Assembly: GCA_043755435.1 (NCBI GenBank)
Contig: JAYUSZ010000295.1
Span: 1-24,551, forward strand
Length of the DNA: 24,551 bases
Source of the DNA: JANXSF01 sp043755435
GTDB lineage: Bacteria > Acidobacteriota > Terriglobia > Bryobacterales > Bryobacteraceae
Reading direction: 5' to 3'
The first letter of the stretch is position 1. The number at the start of each line of letters is the position of its first letter. Under the pieces are notes generated by a model, which made no database searches, was not told the origin of the DNA, and saw nothing but the letters and a program-made list of their open reading frames with translations. Shown here piece by piece: positions 1 through 9,300 of the stretch. The translations under genes and the position numbers were made by a program.

Positions 1-1
1 C

Positions 2-1345
2 TTTGCGCTACGTCCTGGTGGGCAGCAAGTTTTGGGCAATGTTTTGCGCGTTGCTGGGCTGGCGCGGAGTTTTGAAATGGAGGGCGGTATTTCGTTCCGT
101 GGCTTTGTGGAATTGCTGACGCGGCAATCGGAGAAGTCAGAAAGCTCGGAAGCGCCAGTGCTAGAAGAAGGTGCTGGCGGCGTGCGGTTGATGACCGTGC
201 ATAATGCCAAGGGTCTGGAATTTCCGGTTGTAATTTTGGCCGATATCACGGCGAACTTATCGCAAGCGGAGCCGGACCGCACCGTGGATTTGACCAGACG
301 AGTTTGTGCCATGACATTGCTTCGCTGCACTCCTTGGGAACTGGTGGTGAACAGAGAATTGGAACTGGCCCGCGAAAAAGCGGAGGGCATTCGCGTGGCT
401 TATGTTGCAGCAACCAGAGCCCGCGATTTGCTGGTGATTCCGGCTGTGGGCGATAGTCCGCTGGAAGGAAGTTGGGTGAGTCCGCTAAATAAAGCGCTGT
501 ATCCTCATCCATTGACTCGTCGCCGATCGAAGAAAGCGGAAGGGTGTCCGGCGTTTGGGGAATCTTCCGTGTTGGAACGTCCGGCGGAGATGCTGCTTGA
601 AGAGGAGAGCTCAGTAAAGCCAGGGTTGCACAAGCCCGCCGTTGGAGACCATGGTGTGGTTTGGTGGGATCCGAGCAAGTTGAATTTGGGAGTGGAACCG
701 AACTTCGGCATTAAGCAGGAGCAGTTGCTGGCTGAGGGGAACAACAGCAGCATGGAAGCTTATCGGGCATGGGAAGCGGCTCGGTCGGCAGCGATAGAAA
801 CGGGTAGCAAGCTTGGGCATCAAGTGTTTTTAGCGACGGGTAATCAGCCATTGCCTGAGGGCATGGCAGAGAAGATTGGGATTGAAACTATTTTGGTGGA
901 GCGCGAGATTGGACGCCCTAGTGGAGCGCGATTCGGAACATTGGTTCATAACATTTTGCGTGATATTGCTTTGGACGATGGGGACGAACAAATTGGTGCC
1001 CTGGCTAAATTACATTCTCGGGTTACTGGTGCATCCGAAGCGGAGGGTGCAGCTGCCCACAAAGCTGTTCGCCGGGTCTTAGATCATCCAATGATGCAAA
1101 GAGCGGGCGCATCAGCAAGTCTGCATCGCGAATGGCCGTTACGGGTGGAGTTGGATGAAGGCTTGTTTGAAGGCATCATCGATTTGGCGTTTTTGGAAAA
1201 CGATGTTTGGAATGTTGTGGACTTCAAGACTGATGCCTACGACCCAGGGCGCAAGCGCCGTTATGAAAATCAACTTCGCTGGTACTTGTTGGCATTGGAG
1301 CGAATTACAGGCAAGAGTGCCCGGGGCTATTTGTTGAGTGTTTGA
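2..1345 (+). CDS. UvrD/RecB-family helicase-nuclease (AddA-like), C-terminal part, 5' end outside window
   Basis: The frame is open back to base 2, so this is the 3' part of a longer gene; a TTG at 32 is not the true start. Seen: helicase motif V (GVRLMTVHNAKGLEFPVVIL, about bases 179-238), motif VI (RVAYVAATRARDLLV, about 392-436), then a C-terminal PD-(D/E)XK nuclease domain with FGTLVH (from 932), GIIDLAF, VVDFKTD (catalytic D and K at about 1220-1228) and the ENQLRWY motif. This order is typical of AddA-type subunits of double-strand-break repair enzymes, which unwind and degrade DNA ends in the cytoplasm for recombination. An AddB partner would be expected upstream, outside the window. 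The nuclease residues look intact. The exact subfamily (AddA versus another RecB-like UvrD protein) cannot be settled from the fragment. It ends 9 bases before the stop of a convergent small frame. Confidence 0.9.
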   Translation, partial: FALRPGGQQVLGNVLRVAGLARSFEMEGGISFRGFVELLTRQSEKSESSEAPVLEEGAGGVRLMTVHNAKGLEFPVVILADITANLSQAEPDRTVDLTRRVCAMTLLRCTPWELVVNRELELAREKAEGIRVAYVAATRARDLLVIPAVGDSPLEGSWVSPLNKALYPHPLTRRRSKKAEGCPAFGESSVLERPAEMLLEEESSVKPGLHKPAVGDHGVVWWDPSKLNLGVEPNFGIKQEQLLAEGNNSSMEAYRAWEAARSAAIETGSKLGHQVFLATGNQPLPEGMAEKIGIETILVEREIGRPSGARFGTLVHNILRDIALDDGDEQIGALAKLHSRVTGASEAEGAAAHKAVRRVLDHPMMQRAGASASLHREWPLRVELDEGLFEGIIDLAFLENDVWNVVDFKTDAYDPGRKRRYENQLRWYLLALERITGKSARGYLLSV

Positions 1346-1348
1346 CGA

Positions 1349-1378
1349 AAAACACTACGGCCTTGCGAACGGTGTTTT
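1349..1378. terminator. Weak inverted repeat between convergent genes, possible bidirectional terminator
   Basis: AAAACAC at 1349-1355 is the reverse complement of GTGTTTT at 1372-1378, with a 16-base loop. The A-rich left arm and T-rich right arm suit termination in both directions, and the site lies at the junction of two convergent frames. The stem is only 7 base pairs, mostly A/T, and the right arm lies inside the small minus-strand frame, so this is tentative. Confidence 0.25.
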
Positions 1379-1588
1379 GAATTTCAAGAAAACCAGCAAG
1401 GCCGCCGCGACTTCATCCGTTGAAGCTCCCGCCAAGAAGTTCGCCTTATCTAAAGGCTCTATTGCTTGACTCCCCAGCCAAGCAATAAACGCGGATATTT
1501 CTGTTTTAGCGGCCCACTGATTCTTAATTGCGACTCGAATCGATCCGAGTGCTTCCACCTTGCGGGGAAGACTTTGAAACAAGAGCAT
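1355..1588 (-). CDS. Possible small protein of unknown function (77 aa)
   Basis: I do not recognise a family. The frame runs from an ATG at 1588 to a TAG at 1355-1357 and encodes a soluble, mostly alpha-helical-looking protein with no signal peptide or membrane segment. It lies in otherwise empty DNA and is therefore not a shadow of another gene. It ends 9 bases from the helicase stop in tight convergent packing, and its codon use resembles the neighbours. Against it, the region upstream of the ATG has no well-placed ribosome binding site: a purine stretch AGAGAGATAAG sits about 11 bases or more away. It could equally be the tail of a decayed gene. Confidence 0.4.
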   Translation of the reverse strand: MLLFQSLPRKVEALGSIRVAIKNQWAAKTEISAFIAWLGSQAIEPLDKANFLAGASTDEVAAALLVFLKFKTPFARP

Positions 1589-1824
1589 TCCGGCCGGAAC
1601 TTATCTCTCTGATTCAAGCCTAACAGGTGAGTGCAAGTTTTTAAGAGTAGGACAGTATGTATCGGGCTGAAAGTGCGGGAGATAGAAATATCAAAACCGT
1701 TGTGAATCGAAAAGGGGAGTAGAAGAAGACCGGTGGTGACAATTCAAGAGCAAACCCAATGAGTGCGCGAACTTGACAGTTGGGGTGCCAAATATGGCTG
1801 CAACTGCAATTGTTACCACCGTCC

Positions 1825-1888
1825 CGGATCTCTCCCGGATCTCTCCCCGGATCTCTCGGATCTCTCCGGATCTCTTCCCCGGATCTCT
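1825..1888 (+). repeat. Six-copy CGGATCTCT direct-repeat array upstream of efflux operon
   Basis: Exact copies of the 9-mer CGGATCTCT begin at 1825, 1836, 1848, 1857, 1867 and 1880. Start-to-start spacing is 11, 12, 9, 10 and 13 bases, an average of 11.0, close to one DNA helical turn; the spacers are short C/T runs. Each copy contains one GATC. The array ends 50 bases before the adaptor start codon. It could be a cluster of regulator sites on one helix face, an mRNA leader element, or a microsatellite-like expansion. No function is proven by sequence. Confidence 0.9.
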
Positions 1889-1904
1889 TGAATTACGACG
1901 CATG

Positions 1905-1918
1905 CTCACTAGTGTGAG
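1905..1918. promoter_or_regulatory. Short inverted repeat CTCAC-N4-GTGAG, possible operator
   Basis: CTCAC (1905-1909) and GTGAG (1914-1918) are perfect inverted arms around TAGT, 20 bases upstream of the adaptor start codon and between the CGGATCTCT array and the ribosome binding site. Efflux operons are often controlled by repressors that bind palindromes here, but no regulator gene lies nearby and the arms are short. Confidence 0.35.
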
Positions 1919-1938
1919 AAAATCGAGGCAAAGCCTTT

Positions 1939-3135
1939 ATGCGATTTGTGTTTGCGTCTTTGGCTGCGCTGTCCTTTTTGACGGGCTGCAGTGGTCCTTA
2001 TTCTAATCCCGCGACGGCGACTGCCAGCACGGAAAAGCCGGTAGTTGTGTCCGTTCAAACAATTGCTGTGGAATCTCTTCCAGAAGTTATCGTTGCAAAT
2101 GGTGAGTTGTTTGCAGAAGACGTGGCTTCCATTGGGGTGAAGGTTCCTGGTCGACTGGTGAAGTTGAATGTCGACTTGGGTAGCCAAGTGACGGCAGGGC
2201 AAGTGCTGGGCGAACTGGAAAAGGATGATTACGAATTCCGTGTCAAACAAGCGGAAGGGCAAGTTGAGCAGACGCGGGCGCAACTGGGAATTGGAAGCAC
2301 TTCCACCGACACCGTTGTTCCGGAAAACACTGCGATGGTGCGGCAAGCAGCTGCAGGCTTACGAGAGGCTAATTTAATTGGCGAAAATACAACGAAGCTT
2401 TTCCAGCAAGGCGTGCTTTCCCGCGTGGACAACGAAAAAGCCGGAGTCACAAAGCAAGCGGCGGAAGCCCGTTATCAAGCGGCGATGGAGCAGGTTGCCC
2501 AACTTCGCGCGCAGTTGATTGAACGGCGGGCGCAGCTTGCGCTGGCTCGACAGCAGCTTTCAGACACGGTGATTAGAGCTCCATTTAGCGGTGGTGTCAC
2601 TAAGCGGCAGATTTCTGTTGGAGAGTATTTAGTTGTGAACTCTCCTGTGGCAACGATTGTTCGTCAGCACCCGTTACGCATTCGATTGGAAGTGCCGGAA
2701 AAGCAGGCGGTCAAAGTGAAGTTTGGGCAGCTGATTGAGATTGATATTCAAGGTGGCCAAGGCAGGCGAACGGGAAAGGTGGTGCGATTGAGTCCTGCCA
2801 TTGATGCGCAAAGCCGTTCGCTAACTGTTGAAGGTGAGATTCCGAATGAAGATGGCAAAGTGCGTCCCGGATCGTTTGCGGAAGGACGCATTACCGTGAA
2901 TGCATCAGCCAACGGAATCACAGTGCCGTTCAGTTCGATTGTTAGTTTTGCAGGCACGGAGCGTGTTTTCGTTGTCAACAAGGGAGCGCTGGAAGACCAC
3001 GTAATTCAGACTGGGCGGCGTTTACCAGGGGAGCGCGTGGAGGTGCTTCAAGGAGTTGAAGCGAATTCCAAGGTAGTGATCAAGGCTACCGATCGAATGA
3101 TGAAAGGTCAAAAGGTGACTATTGCAGGATCGTAG
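1939..3135 (+). CDS. RND efflux periplasmic adaptor (membrane fusion protein), lipoprotein
   Basis: Predicted adaptor that links an inner-membrane RND pump to an outer-membrane channel. Seen: an N-terminal lipoprotein signal with lipobox LTGC (Cys17), the biotinyl/lipoyl half-motif VKVPGRLVKLNVDLGSQV at about residues 68-85, an alpha-helical hairpin rich in Q/A/E at about 95-200, the returning lipoyl half (DTVIRAPFSGGVTKRQISVG) after it, then the beta-barrel and membrane-proximal domains (PLRIRLEVPE; PGSFAEGRITV). The 398-residue length is normal for the family. The start ATG has GAGG about ten bases upstream. Six bases separate it from the pump gene, so the two form an operon. The substrate cannot be read from the sequence. 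No TolC-type channel gene is present in the window, so it is probably encoded elsewhere. Confidence 0.93.
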   Translation: MRFVFASLAALSFLTGCSGPYSNPATATASTEKPVVVSVQTIAVESLPEVIVANGELFAEDVASIGVKVPGRLVKLNVDLGSQVTAGQVLGELEKDDYEFRVKQAEGQVEQTRAQLGIGSTSTDTVVPENTAMVRQAAAGLREANLIGENTTKLFQQGVLSRVDNEKAGVTKQAAEARYQAAMEQVAQLRAQLIERRAQLALARQQLSDTVIRAPFSGGVTKRQISVGEYLVVNSPVATIVRQHPLRIRLEVPEKQAVKVKFGQLIEIDIQGGQGRRTGKVVRLSPAIDAQSRSLTVEGEIPNEDGKVRPGSFAEGRITVNASANGITVPFSSIVSFAGTERVFVVNKGALEDHVIQTGRRLPGERVEVLQGVEANSKVVIKATDRMMKGQKVTIAGS

Positions 3136-3141
3136 GACGCA

Positions 3142-6100
3142 ATGCAGAAGCTAGCGGAAGTTTGCGTCAAGCGGCCTGTTTTCGCGGTGATGCTAATACT
3201 GGCACTGGTTGTGATTGGTGCCGTTTCCTATACAAAACTGGGCGTTGATCGCTTTCCCGATGTGGACCTGCCGATTGTGAGCGTGCGCACGATGCTGATT
3301 GGGGCATCGCCGGAAGAAATTGAATCCAGCATTACAAAGCGCATAGAAGATGCCGTTGCGACGGTTGAAGGCATTGATCAGATCCGGAGCACGTCGAGTG
3401 AAAGCACGTCGAATGTTGTAGTGAACTTCAACCTGAACCGCAGCATTGACGTGGCGGCGCAGGACATTCGCGACGCAGTAGCCACCGTCATCAACCAGTT
3501 ACCGAAAGATGCAAAGGCTCCGTTGATTAAGAAGTTGGATGCCGATGCATCGCCGATCATGACCCTGGTTGTGAGCGGCGACAAGCTACCTCGTGAACTT
3601 TATGAAATCGCCGACCGTGCTGTGCAGGACGCGATTGAATCGGTTGGCGGTGTGGGGCAGGTAAATATTGTTGGCGGGCAGAAGCGGGCCATCAATGTGT
3701 GGTTCGATGCGAATCGGCTTTCGGCATATCGCATAGCTGCGGTGAAGGCACGCGATGCGGTGGCAAGGCAGAATTCCGACATCCCCGGAGGCCGTGTTGA
3801 CGAAGGCTTTCGAGAGCTGACCTTAAGAACGTTTGGCCGGTATCCAGATCCGAAAATGTTCAATGACCTTGTGGTGGCCACCATCGGCAACACTCCTGTA
3901 AGAGTGCGGGATTTAGGTTATGCGGAAGATGGCCACAAGGAGCAACGCACGGCCGCCCTTTACGATGGAAAGGATGCGGTGGTGCTTGAAGTACGCCGCC
4001 AGTCAGGGTCAAACACGATTGAAGTAATTCGCGGCGTGAAGCAAAAACTTCCGCGAGTGTCTGATCTATTGCCGCCGGGAGTTTCGTTGGACATTGCGCA
4101 GGATCAATCGCGCTATATCGAAAATGCGTTTCACGAAGTGCAGATGCACTTGATTCTGGGAAGTATTCTGGCTTCGCTTGTGGTGTTCGTTTTCATGCGG
4201 GATTGGCGAGCCACGGTCATTTCAGGGGTGGCGATTCCGGCATCAATCATAGCCACCTTTGGAGCCATGTATGCCATGCACTTCACGCTGAATAACATCA
4301 CTATGCTGGCGCTGGTGTTGATGGTGGGCGTGGTGATTGACGATGCAATTGTGGTGCTTGAAAATATTCACCGGTTTATTGAAGAAAAGAAAATGGCACC
4401 AATGCAGGCTGCCGTGGCCGCCACAAAGGATATTGGCCTGGCTGTGATGGCAACTACACTCAGCCTGGTGGTGGTGTTTCTGCCGGTCTCCTTCATGTCC
4501 AGTGTTTCAGGCCGGTTCCTATATAGTTTTGGTTTCACGGCGACTGTGGCGATTTTGGTTTCCTTGCTGGTGAGCTTCAGCCTTACGCCCATGATGAGTT
4601 CGCGAATGCTGAAGCCCGCGAGTGATGCATCGCACAAAGATTCGCGCGGCGGCTTCTACGCCAAGGTGGACCGGGCATACGAAATCATGCTGTTTTGGGC
4701 CATGGAACATAGGGCTGTGATTGTGGTGATGGCATTGGCAGTAGTTGCTTCGTCAGTGCCGCTATATAAAATGGTGCGGCAGGAATACATTCCAACCAAT
4801 GTGGATGAGAGTGAATTCGAGATCAACGTGAATGCTCCAGAAGGGGCAAGCATTACTGCGATGCGGGACGTTTTGATCAGGCTGGATGAGCAATGGAAGA
4901 CACTCCCTGGAGTGGAACATCTGCTGTTCGCCTCAGGCACTGGCCTTTTGCAGCAGGTTAACAATGCCCGTGGATATGCGCGAATTACGAATGTGGAAGA
5001 GCGCGTGGTTTCGCCCAGCCGGTTCTGGCGGAACTTGTTGGCGGGTAAGCCAATGGATACGTTTACTAACATCTACACGCAGCGTGATGTGATGGCGGCT
5101 ATGCGGAAGAAGATCAAGAATATGCCTGATATCCGGGCCCGCATATCGAACCTGACGAGCTTAAACCAGGGCTCGGCACCAGTGGATGTGGACTTTAGTA
5201 TTCGCGGTCCTGACTTGATGGAATTGTATAAGTATAGTGAAGCGCTGCGCGAAGCGGAAATGGAGATACCCGGCATACAGGATGTGGACACCACGATGCG
5301 CATCACCAAGCCTGAACTGCGGGTGTTTATTGATCGCGAACGTGCAGCGGATTTAGGTGTAGATGCGGCGGACATTGCTGGATCATTGCGTTTGATGGTT
5401 GGTGGCGATGATGAAGTGTCGCGATTCCGCGATACCAAACTGGCGGACGATTACGACGTGGAAGTGAGGCTGACAAATACGGATCGCGACAGTCCGGAGA
5501 CGATTGGGAAGCTGTTTGTGCCCTCGAGTAAGAACAAGTTGGTTCGGCTGGATAACGTGGTGAAGATACAGGAGGGGATGTCGACTTACAGAATTGAAGC
5601 GCTGGACCGGCAGCGGCACGTTAGTATCCGTTCCAACGTAGCGGTTGGTTATGCTTTGGCAGACCGTTTGGAAGAAATTCGGAAAGCAGCGGATGCGTTG
5701 AATATGCCCAAGACTTATTCCACAACGGTGATAGGCCGTGGGAGAGAATTTGAACGGACGTTCACCGAGTTCCTGTGGGCCTTTCTGCTTTCTATTGTGT
5801 TTATGTACATGATCCTGGCTAGCCAATTTGAAAGTCTGGTGCACCCGATTACGATTTTATTGAGCTTGCCGTTGGCGGTGCCTTTCGGGTTTCTTTCGCT
5901 GTGGATGTTCAATGAAACACTGAATCTTTATTCGGCTTTGGGCATTCTGGTGCTTTTCGGCGTAGTGAAGAAAAACTCCATTTTGCAGGTGGATCATACA
6001 AACAATTTGCGGCGTGAGGGAATGGACCGGCTAGTGGCTATCATGCGCGCGAATCGTGACAGGCTGCGGCCGATTCTGATGACCACCTTGACGCTGGTGG

Positions 6101-6318
6101 CTGGCATGTTGCCTTTGGCGCTGGGGACCGGAGCAGGAGCTGAGGAGCGCCGGTCAATTGCGATTATCGTGATTGGCGGACAGAGCTTGTCGTTAGTATT
6201 GACGTTGATTGTTACTCCGGTGGCTTACTCATTGTTTGATGATTTAGGGGAGTGGGTGAAGATGCGGCGGGGTGCTGGTGGAGCGTCTGGTGCGGAAGAG
6301 TCGCCGTTGTCCAGCTAG
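3142..6318 (+). CDS. RND-family (AcrB/MdtB-like) proton-driven efflux pump
   Basis: Inner-membrane, proton-motive-force-driven exporter. The 1058 residues match the usual RND size. Seen: the first membrane helix preceded by LAEVCVKRPVFAVM, the conserved DRFPDVDLP segment, a central helix with the paired acidic residues GVVIDDAIVVLEN (D400-D401, equivalent to AcrB D407/D408), and in the second half GVVKKNSIL with K944 at the place of AcrB K940, so the proton-relay residues are present. The second repeat ends with MTTLTLVAGMLPLALGTGAGAEERRS and further helices. Its ribosome binding site AGGA overlaps the stop codon of the adaptor. The family label HAE-1 (drugs/amphiphiles) is likely from these motifs; heavy-metal pumps are less likely. 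The stop codon lies in a small palindrome (CAGCT-AGT-AGCTG, 6312-6324). Confidence 0.95.
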   Translation: MQKLAEVCVKRPVFAVMLILALVVIGAVSYTKLGVDRFPDVDLPIVSVRTMLIGASPEEIESSITKRIEDAVATVEGIDQIRSTSSESTSNVVVNFNLNRSIDVAAQDIRDAVATVINQLPKDAKAPLIKKLDADASPIMTLVVSGDKLPRELYEIADRAVQDAIESVGGVGQVNIVGGQKRAINVWFDANRLSAYRIAAVKARDAVARQNSDIPGGRVDEGFRELTLRTFGRYPDPKMFNDLVVATIGNTPVRVRDLGYAEDGHKEQRTAALYDGKDAVVLEVRRQSGSNTIEVIRGVKQKLPRVSDLLPPGVSLDIAQDQSRYIENAFHEVQMHLILGSILASLVVFVFMRDWRATVISGVAIPASIIATFGAMYAMHFTLNNITMLALVLMVGVVIDDAIVVLENIHRFIEEKKMAPMQAAVAATKDIGLAVMATTLSLVVVFLPVSFMSSVSGRFLYSFGFTATVAILVSLLVSFSLTPMMSSRMLKPASDASHKDSRGGFYAKVDRAYEIMLFWAMEHRAVIVVMALAVVASSVPLYKMVRQEYIPTNVDESEFEINVNAPEGASITAMRDVLIRLDEQWKTLPGVEHLLFASGTGLLQQVNNARGYARITNVEERVVSPSRFWRNLLAGKPMDTFTNIYTQRDVMAAMRKKIKNMPDIRARISNLTSLNQGSAPVDVDFSIRGPDLMELYKYSEALREAEMEIPGIQDVDTTMRITKPELRVFIDRERAADLGVDAADIAGSLRLMVGGDDEVSRFRDTKLADDYDVEVRLTNTDRDSPETIGKLFVPSSKNKLVRLDNVVKIQEGMSTYRIEALDRQRHVSIRSNVAVGYALADRLEEIRKAADALNMPKTYSTTVIGRGREFERTFTEFLWAFLLSIVFMYMILASQFESLVHPITILLSLPLAVPFGFLSLWMFNETLNLYSALGILVLFGVVKKNSILQVDHTNNLRREGMDRLVAIMRANRDRLRPILMTTLTLVAGMLPLALGTGAGAEERRSIAIIVIGGQSLSLVLTLIVTPVAYSLFDDLGEWVKMRRGAGGASGAEESPLSS

Positions 6319-6346
6319 TAGCTGAGGTGTCGTTTAAGCTCAGTTG

Positions 6347-6373
6347 GTGATAGCATGTTCCCATGCTATTCAC
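6347..6373 (+). promoter_or_regulatory. Hairpin enclosing the start codon of the first Oar-type receptor
   Basis: ATAGCATG (6350-6357) and CATGCTAT (6362-6369) are perfect inverted arms around the tetraloop TTCC. Allowing one bulged base, the stem extends to GTG (6347-6349) pairing with CAC (6371-6373), giving about 11 base pairs. The ATG of the receptor gene (6363-6365) lies inside the right arm, and the weak upstream purine element GGTGA lies at the stem base. If folded in the mRNA it should hinder initiation. It could instead be an operator or part of the efflux-operon terminator, although no T-run follows. Confidence 0.6.
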
Positions 6374-9300
6374 AAAGGTTTCCCTGCTGGCGGTGATGAC
6401 GGCCCTGGCAGTTCTTGGTCAGGACTCGCGTGGTCAAATTCAGGGCCGAGTCACCGATCCCTCCGGCGCCGTTGTTTCCGCAGCCAGCGTCCGCGCCACC
6501 AATACGGCCACCAATGTCGCCACTGCTATTACTACGAATCAAACTGGTGACTTTCTGGTCCCTTTTCTCCTTCCCGGAACTTACAAACTCTCTGTCGAAG
6601 CTGCTGGCTTCAAACAATGGATTCACGACGGCATCGGCGTTCAAGTCAATGACCGCATCACTCTTAATGCCACGCTCACTGTCGGAAGCGCTTCCGAAGC
6701 CATCAGCGTCACCGGTGACGCTCCGCTCGTCGACGCATCTTCTGCTTCCCTCGGCACCGTGGTTGATCAACGCCGCGTCTCCGAACTTCCCCTCAAAGAT
6801 GGCAACCCCATCATGCTTTCCAGCCTTAGTCCGGGTGTCATGAATCTTTCTACTGGAGGCTGGTCCCGGCCGTTTGACAACGCCTCGCCTTCCGCCATTG
6901 CCATCAGCGGCAATCGAACGGGGACCAATGAATTCACCTTGGACGGCGCGCCCAACACCACAGGTGCCGGCGGCAACGTCGCCTACATCCCGCCCGCTGG
7001 CGTTGTTGAAGAGTTCAAGATTCAAACCGCCACTTTCGACGCATCCAATGGCTTCGCCTCTGGTGCCGTGGTCAACGTTAGCCTAAAGTCCGGCACTAAT
7101 CAGTTGCGCGGACAGCTGTACGAGTTCTTCCAGAACCCTGTGCTGAACGCCAACAGCTTCTTTAATAACCTCTCTGGGCAGCCCCCGGCCAACATCCGCC
7201 AGCACCGCTTCGGCGTCAATGCCAGCGGCCCCGTTGTCATTCCCAAGCTCTATAACGGCCGCAATAAATCCTTCTGGATGTACGGCTACGAAGGCATTAA
7301 AGATACCTTCCCGCGGGCTACCGTTACCGACACTGTTCCAACGGAAGCTGAGCGCCGTGGTGACTTCTCTCAACTCCTCAGCGTTGGAAGCCAGTATCAA
7401 CTTTATGATCCGGCCACTATCACCGCCGCTGCTAATGGCCGCTTCAGCCGCCAACCTATCCCCGGCAACATCATCCCACCCAACCGCATTTCACCACTTG
7501 CACAGAACGTTCAGAAATACTGGCCTGCTGCAAATCTCCCAGGTACGCGCGACGGCAGTTCGAATTACACCATTCTTGTCCCCGACATCGACGACTTTTG
7601 GAGCCATGTTTTCCGAGTCGATCACAACGTCAGCGAGCGCAACCGTTTCTTCATCCGCGGTGACGCCAATCGCCGCCGCTCGCTCACTGAAAATCGCTAC
7701 GGCAACGACGCCTATGGGACTCTCTACTTCCGCCGCAATCTGGGTGGCGGCGCGGATCATGTCTACGTTTTCCGGCCTAATCTTCTGCTGAACACTCGTT
7801 ACAGCTACACCAAGTATTACGACAACCAAGACCCCCGTAGCATGGGCACCGATATTAAGGCTCTAGGCTTTTCTGATGCCTACGTGAGTCAAGTCAAATC
7901 CATCGCACCCAATGCAGTGTCCTTGCCCAATTTCAACGTTGGGGGCTTTGCGCCGATCAGTAACGCCGGTGTTTCCAAGGCCTCGCGTGACACCCATTCG
8001 ATGGCCGCCAATGTTACCCACATTGTTCGAAATCACTCGCTAAAATATGGCTACGAACACCGCGTCTATCGCGACTACAGCATCAACCTCGGCCTAAATT
8101 CCGGTCGCTTCGATTACGCCGCCGATTGGACTCGTGGTCCGCTGGACAACTCTCCTACTGCACCACTCGGCCAGCCTTTGGCATCATTCCTCCTAGGCCT
8201 CCCCACCGCCGGCTTTCTGGATTTCAACGACACGTATGCCCAACAGGCTATCGTTTCTGGCGGCTACTTGCAGGACGATTGGAAGATTAGCCCCAAACTC
8301 ACACTCACGCTGGGCCTGCGCTATGAAGTAGGTCGACCCACAACGGAGCGTTTCAATCGGACGGTCCGTGGTTTCGATGCCAACGTTATAAGCCCGCTAC
8401 AGGCCGAGGCCCAGGCCAATTACGCACGTTCCCCCATCCCTGAAGTCACCCCTGCCAATTTCAAGGTAAACGGCGGACTTACCTTTGCCGGTGTCAACGG
8501 CCAGCCTCGCAGTTTATGGAATGCTGATCGCAATAACATCTCTCCGCGTTTCGGTTTCGCATATCAATTGGACCGCCGCACTGCCATTCGCGGAGGTTTC
8601 GGTCGCTTCTACGATCTGGATCGCCAGACAGTCAATCAGTCGGGCTTCAGCCGCCGCACTCTCATTGTTCCCAGCCTCAATAATGGGCAGAACTTTCTGG
8701 CCACTACCGCAGCACCATACCCAAACGGTATTGATCGTCCAACCGGCTCTGCACAGGGTCTGCTTAGCTTCGCTGGCCAAGGCGTCAGCGGGTTCAATCC
8801 GTATCTCCGCACTCCGTACACCCAGCGCTGGCAGTTCAGCATCCAACGCGAACTCGTCAAGGATATTGCGCTGGAAGTCGCCTATGTGGGCTCCAGGAGT
8901 GAGGATCTCCGCATCACTCGTGCCATCAACCCCATTCCGCGTCAATATCTAAGCACCTCGTTAACTCGCGATCAGGTCACCATTGATTTACTTTCACGTG
9001 CTGTTCCCAATCCGTTCTATCCCGCGCTGCCCAATACAAACCTTGCCACTACAAACACCACCCGCAGCCAGTTGCTGCGCCCATACCCTCAATTCACAGG
9101 CGTCTCCATTGCCAACAATGACGGTTATTCCAACTACCATTCCCTGCAAACCCGGCTCGAAAAACGCTTTTCAAAAGGCTATACCATCATGACTGCCTAC
9201 ACTTGGTCTAAGTTCATGGAAGGCACCAGTTATCTGAACGAAACAGATCCCAAGCCGGAATATGTGGTCAGCGATCAAGACCGCACACAACGACTGGTTG

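Larger units (their letters stand above)
1589..1938. other. 350-base non-coding region upstream of the efflux operon
   Basis: No convincing coding frame on either strand. It holds a CGGATCTCT array (1825-1888) and a short inverted repeat (1905-1918), both listed separately. A perfect TTGACA lies at 1773-1778, but the best nearby -10-like hexamer (TATGGC, 1793-1798) is only 14 bases away, too close for a standard sigma-70 promoter, so I do not call one. If transcription did start there, the array would lie in the 5' leader of the efflux mRNA. Nothing recognisable in 1589-1770. Confidence 0.6.

Noticed and set aside
1773..1798. Sigma-70 promoter TTGACA/TATGGC
   Set aside because: The 14-base spacing is too short and the -10 match is poor.
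1825..1888. CRISPR-like array
   Set aside because: Units are 9 bases with 0-4 base linkers, there are no unique spacers and no cas genes.
1691..1909. A 72-codon minus-strand frame through the CGGATCTCT array
   Set aside because: Its middle is the repeat translated into an R/E/I-rich tract; no ribosome binding site and no protein-like remainder.
6312..6343. Rho-independent terminator after the RND gene
   Set aside because: Small overlapping palindromes (CAGCT-AGT-AGCTG and CTGAG...CTCAG) exist but are short and lack a T-run; read-through into the receptor gene is possible.
6366..7025. A 219-codon open frame on the minus strand
   Set aside because: It lies wholly antisense to the receptor gene, whose domains are clear, and its translation is low-complexity with no recognisable motif; the C-rich sense strand suppresses stops in this frame.
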